Assembly (NCBI RefSeq): GCF_000382205.1
Contig: NZ_KB907789.1
Coordinates: forward strand, 1,104,700 to 1,168,699
DNA length: 64,000 bases
Direction of reading: 5' to 3'
DNA from: Dyadobacter beijingensis DSM 21582
GTDB lineage: Bacteria; Bacteroidota; Bacteroidia; Cytophagales; Spirosomataceae
Part shown: in pieces, positions 28,353 to 36,000 of the stretch
Numbering within the stretch: position 1 is the stretch's first letter
Layout of the letters: each line of letters begins with the position of its first letter
Program-made: the position numbers and the translations under genes
The notes under the pieces: generated by a model
What the model saw: the letters and a program-made list of their open reading frames with translations, nothing else
The model's database searches: none
What the model was told of the DNA's origin: nothing

Positions 28353-29104
28353 AGAAAGAAATCACGTGTATTATTGTAGACGATGAGCCGTTTGCACAGA
28401 ATCTCTTGTGCCGGTTTGCGGAGCGATTGACCTACCTGAAGTTGCTTGGTGTCTATCCCAATGCATTGGAAGCGCTGGAAGCTGTCCGTAACCTCAATCC
28501 CGATGTGCTTTTCCTGGACATCTCGATGCCGGAAGTGACTGGTCTGGAAATGGTTAAAATACTGGGCGGCTCCCGTCCTTACATTATTTTCACGACCGCA
28601 TATTCCAATCATGCTGCCGAGAGTTACGATTTCGAAGTAACCGATTACCTGGTCAAGCCCATCTCATTTGAACGTTTTGTAAGATCCGTCAACAAGGTCT
28701 CGGAGCAAATAAGCCTAAAAAGCAACACGTGGGGAGGAAACCCGGACAGCGATCCGGAGTCGTCCAAATCCGGCCATGCGGGGGACGACTTCTTCATGGT
28801 AAAAAGTAACAAAAAGCTGATCAAGGTGAATATCGGTGAAATCGTCCTTGTGGAAGGCATGAAGGACTATTTGAAAATTCATCTGACCGACTCTATGGTG
28901 ATCATTCACATGACGATCGGGAAGATGGAGGAACTCCTTAAAAAACACCGGTTTATCAGGATCAACAAATCCTTCATCGTCAACATCAGAGAGATCAAAG
29001 CGATCGACGGCAATGAAATGGAGCTTTCCAACAAGCAGAAAGTCACCATCGGGGCGACTTTCCGGGATGTCGTCCTGAGTAATCTTCAAGGTAAAATCAT
29101 ATAG
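28349..29104 (+). CDS. LytTR response regulator
   Basis: The 251-residue protein has a receiver domain (acidic pair Asp11-Asp12, phospho-acceptor Asp57 in VLFLDISMP, conserved Lys in DYLVKP). After a linker, a LytTR DNA-binding domain (about 145-250) carries LVEGMKDYLKIHL and RINKSFIVNIREI. Its ATG overlaps the kinase stop codon. It is likely to regulate the peptide genes downstream; possible LytTR half-sites are seen at 29,102-29,168. Confidence 0.94.
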   Translation: MKKEITCIIVDDEPFAQNLLCRFAERLTYLKLLGVYPNALEALEAVRNLNPDVLFLDISMPEVTGLEMVKILGGSRPYIIFTTAYSNHAAESYDFEVTDYLVKPISFERFVRSVNKVSEQISLKSNTWGGNPDSDPESSKSGHAGDDFFMVKSNKKLIKVNIGEIVLVEGMKDYLKIHLTDSMVIIHMTIGKMEELLKKHRFIRINKSFIVNIREIKAIDGNEMELSNKQKVTIGATFRDVVLSNLQGKII

Positions 29105-29200
29105 GTTTGTCTAAGGATTGCATCGTTTGATCTAAAATATTTTTTTGTTAGCGTCCTGTACAGTTTGTTTACGCCATACTTAAACAAAATAACTTATATC

Positions 29201-29344
29201 ATGATGTCAGACAACTACCTAACTGTTAAGCTCGTACGAAAAAGGATCCTTACACTTAAGGCCAAAAAACCCATCAAGTCCGGTAACAAAAATTCTACCG
29301 ACAGCACTACCATCACCGAGACTACCGGGTTCACATTAAGGTAG
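29201..29344 (+). CDS. Candidate lanthipeptide-type precursor without cysteine
   Basis: A 47-residue reading frame starts with two ATG codons and ends 49 bases before the LanB gene. The first part is basic (KLVRKRILTLKAKKPIK), like leaders of Bacteroidota class I lanthipeptides. The C-terminal part is rich in Ser/Thr (NSTDSTTITETTGFTLR, 9 of 17) and lacks Cys. It has no GG cleavage site apart from a single Gly. Position between a two-component system and LanB suggests it is the dehydration substrate. With no Cys, thioether rings cannot form within it. Being small and unique, it could be a chance frame. Confidence 0.6.
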   Translation: MMSDNYLTVKLVRKRILTLKAKKPIKSGNKNSTDSTTITETTGFTLR

Positions 29345-29393
29345 CCCGGAACCAGCGAAGCCCATTATTTTTTACGAAGTTCAAAATCAGAGC

Positions 29394-32300
29394 ATGCGTG
29401 TAAAAAATCAAGCTGAATTTACTTCTTTCGATTTTTTCCTTGTCAGAAGACCTGCTTTACCTGTCGATTTCTTTTGCGGCCTTTATGAACTTTATAAAAA
29501 AGACGAACCGTCTTTTTCACAATCATTCAAGCGGCTTGTCGGCACCGATGAACACTTCCTGGAAGCCCTGTATGTAGCCTCGCCCGTCCTTCACGAGCGA
29601 ACAACACAGTGGCTTTCAGGAACTTTCATTTCGGAAGAAACCAAACTCGTCAAAACCCTCTACAAGTACTGGGGAAGATTGTGCAGCCGCGCAACGCCTT
29701 TCGGCTTATTCTCCGGTGTTTCCCTCGGGCATTGGGGGAACCATACCAGCATCGTACCCTCCCGGTCCGGGGACCGGATTTTCATCGAACCGGACATACT
29801 GCTGTTAAACCAGATCAAAGACGTTGCATTAGCTACTTCGGATTTACAGGAAAAGTCGTTATTCTATCCTAACAACAGCATCTACAAGGTTGGAAATGAT
29901 GTCCGGTATGTGGAATACGCCCAGGAGCAAAGGGAACGAAGCTATTTTATTTCTTCCATCAAAAACAGTGAAGCACTTCAAAGTGCCATTTCCCTGGCCA
30001 ACGACGGGTGCTACCTGTCTGACATCAGAAACCATCTTTCGGCACACGGCCTTTCGGAGGCCAATGCTGCGGAGTTCGTCGACGATCTCGTGCAATACCA
30101 ACTGCTGGTCTGTGATTTGTCCCCACGGATTACCACCACGAGCGGACTGCATGACTTTATCGATAAGCTGGGGCGGATGCAGGCTGACAGCCCCTTATTG
30201 CCGGTACTGACGCAAATCTCCGAAATGCTGGATTCGGACAAGGGCCGTATCAACGTTTACACGGACCTGCAAAACCTGATTGCGCAAAATTTCGAAGGAG
30301 TGACAGCCGATAACCTCGTTCAGATTACGTTGCAACAGGCTTACGAGAACCTATCGGTCGCACAATCATTCAGGGAACAAATTGAGCTTGATCTCTTAGA
30401 AATACAGCGTTTGTCGCAAAACAGGCCGAGTGTGAACCTCCTTCATTTCACCCGGGAGTTTTATAGCAAATATGGTAGCGCAGAAATTCCCCTGGCGCTT
30501 GCATTGGACGGAGAACTCGGGATCGACTATGGCCATGCATCCCGGCTAAGCAGCATTTCCGTTCTGGACGGGATAGACCTAACACCGAAGGAGAAGGTTA
30601 CTGCCGAATTTACAGAATGGGATAATTTTCTACTTCGCCTATACCTGGATTACACCGAAAATCAGTCGGAGGAAATTAATCTTACCGCAGCGGATATCAG
30701 TGCGTTTACGTCTATGCCCAGGGTAAATCCGGGCTTTTACGCTTTTGGAAATATCATCGATGCGTCGGGTGGCGACGGGAAGGACCTGAAATTTTCCCTC
30801 GGTTACCTCGGAGGACAATCGGCGGCGGCATTATTGGCCCGGTTTTCCAATTCCAATCCAGCGCTGAAAGCGAAGCTGTTAGAAACGACAGCACATGAGC
30901 AGCGCTGTTTTCCCGATTCGGTGCTGGCAGAAATTGTCTTTTTGCCTGAGACGAAAACCGGAAATGTGCTGTCGCACCCGCCCTTGTACGCGTACGAGAT
31001 TCCATACATTACGCTGTCCTCGGGAGAAGCGCAAAATCAATTGCCTGTCGATGATCTGCTTGTGTCTGTGACTGCCGGTGGCAGCGTCACGGTGCGTTCG
31101 AAAAAGTTGGGCAAGAAAGTGATACCCAGGCTGTCCAATGCACACAACTACGGGTCTGAGCTGCCGGTTTACCAGTTTCTTTGTGATATTCAAAATGAAA
31201 CAGACGCGATTAGTTTCAGTTGGCGATGGTCCATGCTGAGCGGGCGGCCGGTCCTGCCCAGGGTGACCTACAATCACCTGATCCTGAGTAGAAAAACCTG
31301 GAATATCGAAAAATCCGGCTCCCTCGACCTGGACTGGTTTATCCGGCAGTACCGTGTCCCCAGATATGTTCAGTTGATTGAAGGTGACAATGAGATGCTG
31401 CTCGACTTACATTTACCGCTGGCCAAATCCATTTTGAGGGAGGAAGTCGAAAAAAAGGGCAAGGCACAGTTGAAAGAATTTCTGTCGGTGCCGTCGCAAT
31501 GCATTATTCAAGATCAGAATGGCTCCTATTCGAATGAAGTGGTCATTCCATTAAAATCGGTGAACCATGTCCCGAATCCTTCGCAAACGGGGTCTTGTTC
31601 CATACCGGACGTTCAAAGGAAATTCAGCTTCGGCGATCCCTGGCTTTACGTGCAGATTTACACGGGTACTGCCATCGCAGATAGGATTCTTACGGAGATT
31701 ATAAGGCCTTTCTGCGATCATTTATTGGAAGAAGGCCGGATTGAAAAGTGGTTTTTTATTCGCTACCAGGACCCACTCCCCCATCTCCGGTTGCGGTTTT
31801 TCAGTAGTTCGGACGCATTCAATCCTACGGAAATTGTGATGCATTTGAAGAAAAACCTGGCGCCATTTACCGATCAAAACCTGATCGACAAATCTGTGAT
31901 CGGCACATACGACCGGGAGTTGGAGCGGTATGGGGCCGAAAATATTGAATTGGCCGAGACGATTTTTTTCATCGATAGTCACTGGGTTGCTTGTTCGATT
32001 GAGAAGATCGTCGAACATGAAGCGGACGAATACCGGTGGTTATATGCCTGCAAACTCATCGACGCCACATTGAATTCATTTGGATTTAAGCCGGAGGAAA
32101 AGGCTCTGCTCACCAGGCAGTTTATGGTGAACTTCCTGGGCGACTATGCGAATGGCGACAAGGTTGAAATTCAACTAAACGAAAAATTCAGGGCATTACG
32201 GCCGCAGGTAGTAACCGTTATGGAAACGGACGACGACCATACGGAAGGCCAGATAGGTGAACTATGCACCCAACTTTCGGCTAACCTGAAAGATGTGCTG

Positions 32301-32468
32301 ATTAACCCCTCATTTTCGCCGGAGCAGATCGGATCATTGGTCCACATGACCTGTAACAGATTACTGATTTCAGAATCGCGTGAACAGGAATTGCTGATTT
32401 ATCATTTTCTTCACAAATACTACAAAGGCAAAATCGCGCAGGAGCAAGCCTCGCGCAGGAAGTCGTAA
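29394..32468 (+). CDS. Full-length LanB lantibiotic dehydratase (first copy)
   Basis: The 1024-residue protein has both halves of a class I dehydratase. The N-terminal glutamylation domain carries SRATPFGLFSGVSLG near residue 100. The C-terminal elimination (SpaB_C) domain begins near residue 745 with WLYVQIYTGTAIADRILTEI and includes WFFIRYQDPLPHLRLRF. LanB proteins transfer glutamate from Glu-tRNA-Glu to Ser/Thr of the precursor and then eliminate it, giving Dha/Dhb. The nearest candidate substrate is the Cys-free peptide at 29201. Its cyclase would have to be the LanC encoded on the other strand at 42,759, if one is used at all. Confidence 0.93.
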   Translation: MRVKNQAEFTSFDFFLVRRPALPVDFFCGLYELYKKDEPSFSQSFKRLVGTDEHFLEALYVASPVLHERTTQWLSGTFISEETKLVKTLYKYWGRLCSRATPFGLFSGVSLGHWGNHTSIVPSRSGDRIFIEPDILLLNQIKDVALATSDLQEKSLFYPNNSIYKVGNDVRYVEYAQEQRERSYFISSIKNSEALQSAISLANDGCYLSDIRNHLSAHGLSEANAAEFVDDLVQYQLLVCDLSPRITTTSGLHDFIDKLGRMQADSPLLPVLTQISEMLDSDKGRINVYTDLQNLIAQNFEGVTADNLVQITLQQAYENLSVAQSFREQIELDLLEIQRLSQNRPSVNLLHFTREFYSKYGSAEIPLALALDGELGIDYGHASRLSSISVLDGIDLTPKEKVTAEFTEWDNFLLRLYLDYTENQSEEINLTAADISAFTSMPRVNPGFYAFGNIIDASGGDGKDLKFSLGYLGGQSAAALLARFSNSNPALKAKLLETTAHEQRCFPDSVLAEIVFLPETKTGNVLSHPPLYAYEIPYITLSSGEAQNQLPVDDLLVSVTAGGSVTVRSKKLGKKVIPRLSNAHNYGSELPVYQFLCDIQNETDAISFSWRWSMLSGRPVLPRVTYNHLILSRKTWNIEKSGSLDLDWFIRQYRVPRYVQLIEGDNEMLLDLHLPLAKSILREEVEKKGKAQLKEFLSVPSQCIIQDQNGSYSNEVVIPLKSVNHVPNPSQTGSCSIPDVQRKFSFGDPWLYVQIYTGTAIADRILTEIIRPFCDHLLEEGRIEKWFFIRYQDPLPHLRLRFFSSSDAFNPTEIVMHLKKNLAPFTDQNLIDKSVIGTYDRELERYGAENIELAETIFFIDSHWVACSIEKIVEHEADEYRWLYACKLIDATLNSFGFKPEEKALLTRQFMVNFLGDYANGDKVEIQLNEKFRALRPQVVTVMETDDDHTEGQIGELCTQLSANLKDVLINPSFSPEQIGSLVHMTCNRLLISESREQELLIYHFLHKYYKGKIAQEQASRRKS

Positions 32469-32645
32469 AATTGGGCAGGTATGTCGAAAACAGCGGTTGG
32501 GTTGTCGAATAAATTTATGGCTCCGGATTTAATTTTCCACATTTGAAGCATCTGTTAGCCAGAACGAATTCCTCAGCCTTCGGCGCATGAAGTCCGGTAT
32601 GGATCGTGCGCGCCGGCTGCATCACCATCTCCAAAAACTTTACAC

Positions 32646-33419
32646 ATGTCCAGCGAGCATAATCGAATAACCTGTGTAATTGTCGAAGACGAGCCACTCG
32701 CCCAAAACATTTATCACCGCTACCTGGGAAAGTTACCCGACATCGAACTGATAGCAACCTGCAACAATGCCGTGGAGGCCATTTCGGTGATACAAACCAA
32801 AAAGCCCGACTTTATTTTGCTGGACATCAACATGCCCGAAATGTCTGGGTTTGAAATGCTCAATGTACTCCGCCTGCACAGGCCCCTCGTCATTTTCTCG
32901 ACAGCCTATGTCGAGCATGCGCTCAAAAGCTACGATTTTGATGCCCTGGACTACCTTCTGAAACCTGTTTCATTTGAGAAATTCATCCGGAGCATTGAAA
33001 AAGTAAAGGAGATGAAAAGCATGAAGGACGGCGTACGGGGCGGAACTGGGTGGCTGAGCGTACCACAGGAAGTCCAGGAAGAAAATGACTCCGCATTCGT
33101 CAAGTTTGACAAGAAAAATATGCGGCTGTTTTTTAACAATATCTCGGTCATCCAGGCGATGGAAGATTACCTCAAGATATTCCTGAAAGAACCCATCAAT
33201 ACATCGGGATATATTGTGATCCGGATGACGATGAAGGAGATAGAAGCGAAACTACCGGAACAAGCATTCCTTCGCATCAGCAGGTCCTTCATCGTGAACT
33301 TCCAGGACGTAATGGCCCTGGAGGGCAACGAAATCAAGCTGAAAGACGCGAGAAGGCTTCAAATCGGGCGGACTTTCAGGGATGATGTCCGGAAGAAAAT
33401 AGAAGGCATCACGATCTGA
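32646..33419 (+). CDS. Orphan LytTR response regulator
   Basis: This 257-residue protein has a receiver domain (Glu14-Asp15, phospho-acceptor Asp60 in ILLDINMP, Lys in YLLKP) and a LytTR domain (about 150-255; IQAMEDYLKIFLKE, RISRSFIVNFQDV). It is clearly related to the regulator at 28349, especially in the receiver, but has no kinase gene beside it. It may be driven by the kinase at 27258. It lies between the first LanB and the radical SAM peptide genes and probably controls the latter. Confidence 0.92.
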   Translation: MSSEHNRITCVIVEDEPLAQNIYHRYLGKLPDIELIATCNNAVEAISVIQTKKPDFILLDINMPEMSGFEMLNVLRLHRPLVIFSTAYVEHALKSYDFDALDYLLKPVSFEKFIRSIEKVKEMKSMKDGVRGGTGWLSVPQEVQEENDSAFVKFDKKNMRLFFNNISVIQAMEDYLKIFLKEPINTSGYIVIRMTMKEIEAKLPEQAFLRISRSFIVNFQDVMALEGNEIKLKDARRLQIGRTFRDDVRKKIEGITI

Positions 33420-33432
33420 TTCCGTCAAACCG

Positions 33433-33465
33433 GTCGTTCACCGCAAAAAACATACCGTTTGTCGC
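33433..33465 (+). promoter_or_regulatory. Possible LytTR operator (direct repeat, 21-base period)
   Basis: Two 12-base boxes, GTCGTTCACCGC (33433-33444) and ACCGTTTGTCGC (33454-33465), share CGTT-N3-CGC at a period of 21. LytTR proteins bind 9-bp direct repeats of the form (TA)(AC)(CA)GTTN(AG)(TG) at this spacing; the second box fits fully, the first weakly. It lies 84 bases before the first peptide gene. Confidence 0.35.
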
Positions 33466-33548
33466 TTTTCACAGCTGGCTATCTCAATTTTTTGACGTTC
33501 GAATCCATTTGATGTTGTTTTGTTCAGCTCACATAAATCCTGATACAT

Positions 33549-33746
33549 ATGAGACTTTCTATCGATGAACTTATGGTCAAATCCTTGCAGAATGACACCA
33601 CCAATCCGCAAAGGCTCGAAATCCTTGAATCTCAGGACGCGTCTGTATTGAGAGGTGGTGACAGAGAACCCACGCGGCCTGTTTATGAATTTGAATACAC
33701 CACTATCTGGCAAAAAGCGAGTATGTTATTAGACAACCTAAAATAA
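33549..33746 (+). CDS. Candidate radical SAM-modified RiPP precursor, 65 residues
   Basis: The peptide has an acidic helical leader, a double glycine after ASVLRGG (residue 36-37), and a 28-residue tail with aromatic-rich VYEFEYTTIWQKAS. W-Q-K, Y-E-F and F-E-Y fit the aromatic-x-x pattern crosslinked by three-residue cyclophane enzymes. The next two genes are a second small peptide and the radical SAM enzyme. The C39 peptidase exporter at 38507 would recognise such a GG leader. The assignment rests on context and composition. Confidence 0.65.
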   Translation: MRLSIDELMVKSLQNDTTNPQRLEILESQDASVLRGGDREPTRPVYEFEYTTIWQKASMLLDNLK

Positions 33747-33753
33747 TACGATC

Positions 33754-33909
33754 ATGGGAAAAGACGACAAAAAACTGTTTGGTAAAAAAAAGGGAGCTAA
33801 AAAAGCCCTGGATGAAATTAGCAAGGGAGCCAACAAAATCATTGGTGAAAATATTCACGGCGGCTGGGTAGAGATAATGAGTGAAAGACTCGATGATGAA
33901 AAAAACTAG
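33754..33909 (+). CDS. Candidate second radical SAM-modified precursor, 51 residues
   Basis: This short gene starts 7 bases after the previous stop and ends 3 bases before the radical SAM start, so all three are translated together. The first half is strongly basic (DDKKLFGKKKGAKKALDE). After IGENIHGG (Gly-Gly at 37-38) comes WVEIMSERLDDEKN, with a Trp immediately after the GG and a W-V-E tripeptide. It could be a substrate of the cyclophane enzyme or a leader-binding helper; sequence alone cannot decide. Confidence 0.6.
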   Translation: MGKDDKKLFGKKKGAKKALDEISKGANKIIGENIHGGWVEIMSERLDDEKN

Positions 33910-33912
33910 GCG

Positions 33913-35052
33913 ATGAATGGGCATTTACTGAAAGGGTTAATTTTAAAAATTAGCAGTAGGTGTAATCTGGATTGCACCTATTGCTATATGTACAGCCATG
34001 GAGATCTGAGTTTTTTAAAACAACCCAAGTTCATGGATGAATCAACCATTAATGAGTTGATTGCCAGGCTCAAAATTTACTTCTCTCAGCATTCCGTTCC
34101 TAACTTTCAGCTGATCCTTCACGGGGGTGAGCCAACGCTCATGCCCGTTTCGAAATTTGACGAACTACTCACACACATTTCTGCGGAAATCGGAAACGCA
34201 ACCCATATCCATTACGCCATTCAGAGCAATGGAATATTGCTCAATGATGCGTGGATTAACGTCTTCCGCAAGCATAAAGTATCACTGGGGATCAGCATTG
34301 ACGGCCCCGAAAAAATCAACGACCTGCACAGGAAAGACCACAAGGGAAGAGGAAGCTTCCTGGCCGTAATGAATGGCCTGGAAATTTGCTGGAAAAACAA
34401 TTATCCCTTTGCGCTGCTCGGCGTTCAGAACCCCGAAACCGACCCCGAAGAGATTTATTCATTCATTAAAAGCACCAGGGCTTCCAATATCGACTTTCTC
34501 CTCCCACATCACCACCACAGCAACAAACCCAGGCAGAAAGGATATGCCGAATGGTGGATAAAACTATTTGATACCTGGTTTTACGACGTCGACGAATCGA
34601 AGCCCAATATACGTTTCCTCACCCAGATCATTGTAAACTGTCTCGGCCTGGGCCAGGGATTTGACATGCTGGGCCAGGAAACCAACGACTATCTCGTGAT
34701 CGAAACGGACGGAAGCATAGAAACCGTCGACGCGATGAAGATATGCGGCGATGCTTTTACCAAAGAAAGTTACCACCTGAAAACGCATTCCTTCGGACAG
34801 GCACTTGGTTCGCCGTTAATGAACCTGTACCATCAAAGCCATCAACGGCTTGCCCCCGAATGCCGGAAATGCCCGGTAGCCTATGTCTGCGGTGGTGGCT
34901 TTCTGCCTCATCGGTACAGCGTTGCCCGACACTTTAACAACCCTTCGGTATACTGCGAAGACCTGAAAAAAATCATCGTGCACGTACAGCATGCCATCAT
35001 GGATGAGCTATCCGACGAAACAATACTGGAAGCCGGGCTGGAAAAACTTTGA
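33913..35052 (+). CDS. Radical SAM/SPASM enzyme, FxsB-like (cyclophane-forming type)
   Basis: The 379-residue protein binds a 4Fe-4S cluster through Cys17, Cys21 and Cys24 (SSRCNLDCTYCYMYSHGD). It has the SAM-binding GGEPTL and the ISIDG strand. Its C-terminal SPASM region carries CRKCPVAYVCGGG, then HRYS and NPSVYCEDL. The CGGG...HRY...NPSVYC pattern is characteristic of FxsB-type enzymes, several of which crosslink an aromatic side chain to the beta-carbon of a residue two positions on. It follows two small peptide genes, the expected substrates. The exact bond formed is inference. Confidence 0.88.
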   Translation: MNGHLLKGLILKISSRCNLDCTYCYMYSHGDLSFLKQPKFMDESTINELIARLKIYFSQHSVPNFQLILHGGEPTLMPVSKFDELLTHISAEIGNATHIHYAIQSNGILLNDAWINVFRKHKVSLGISIDGPEKINDLHRKDHKGRGSFLAVMNGLEICWKNNYPFALLGVQNPETDPEEIYSFIKSTRASNIDFLLPHHHHSNKPRQKGYAEWWIKLFDTWFYDVDESKPNIRFLTQIIVNCLGLGQGFDMLGQETNDYLVIETDGSIETVDAMKICGDAFTKESYHLKTHSFGQALGSPLMNLYHQSHQRLAPECRKCPVAYVCGGGFLPHRYSVARHFNNPSVYCEDLKKIIVHVQHAIMDELSDETILEAGLEKL

Positions 35053-35097
35053 GGAATGCAGCATTCATTGAGACGACGCATTAAAACGGTACCGAAT

Positions 35098-35943
35098 ATG
35101 AAATTACTATCCTGCCTGATCATATTTCTGCTGAACACGGCCGTTTTGCTTGCACAAAGGCCGGAGGAAATTAAACGCCCATTGGCCTTTTTCCCAAAGC
35201 AACGGGCCAAGGTGCTCATCGCCGGATCGTTTCATTTCGATTACCCTAACAAGGACATGGCCAAAGTGCAAAAGAGCGATCAGATTGATGTATTGACTGA
35301 GCCAAAGAAATCGGAAGTTACCGAACTGGTCAACTATATCAAGAAATTCAAACCTACAAAAATTGCCATTGAAGCATTTCCCGAATGGGAAGCTACCAGG
35401 AAACTGAATAGCTATAAGAAAGGGGAATTTTCAGATCAAAGGGACGAAAGGTATCAGCTGGCTATGCGGATCGCCAGTGAACTCAACCTGGATACATTGT
35501 ACAGCATTGATTCCGAATCTTTTGACAAAGATTTGGTAAAGATCGATTCTGCATATTTTCAGGCATTTTTTGAAGAATACAATGTAAAAACCAATGACGA
35601 GTTCGTAACCATGTACCAGAACTGGTACAGCTATGATGATAAACTGGCCGCAAAGCTCACCCTTCTGGATTATTTCAAATATATGAATTCAGAAGAAGTC
35701 CATAAGCTGGGGTTCGGCAGTTATCTGATCGGTAATTTCAAACTGGAAGACCATCGGGGTGCGGATATTCTTTCCATTTGGTGGTATAACAGGAACCTCC
35801 GCATTTTCAGGAAATTACAGCAGATCACCCAGAGCAATGAGGATCGGATACTGGTGATATTTGGAAACGGGCATGCATCTGTTTTAAGACAATTGGTTGA
35901 AAGCTCCCCCGCCTACGAATTCGTTGAGTTTAGCAAGTTGTAA
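35098..35943 (+). CDS. Secreted DUF5694 (TraB/GumN-like) protein
   Basis: From ATG 35098 the protein has 281 residues with a signal peptide (LLSCLIIFLLNTAVLLAQ). It has the TraB/GumN-type motifs: VLIAGSFHFDYP at the start of the domain, TKIAIEAFPE in the middle, and FGNGHASVLRQLVESSP near the end. Members of this Tiki/TraB-like clan include metal-dependent proteases and pheromone-inactivating factors. It follows the radical SAM gene by 45 bases, so a role in maturing, degrading or resisting the peptide is possible but unproven. Confidence 0.8.
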   Translation: MKLLSCLIIFLLNTAVLLAQRPEEIKRPLAFFPKQRAKVLIAGSFHFDYPNKDMAKVQKSDQIDVLTEPKKSEVTELVNYIKKFKPTKIAIEAFPEWEATRKLNSYKKGEFSDQRDERYQLAMRIASELNLDTLYSIDSESFDKDLVKIDSAYFQAFFEEYNVKTNDEFVTMYQNWYSYDDKLAAKLTLLDYFKYMNSEEVHKLGFGSYLIGNFKLEDHRGADILSIWWYNRNLRIFRKLQQITQSNEDRILVIFGNGHASVLRQLVESSPAYEFVEFSKL

Positions 35944-36000
35944 CCACTGCTATGGCTTGACCGGGCTCATGAGCAGAAGCCAATTATAAATGGAAGTCTT

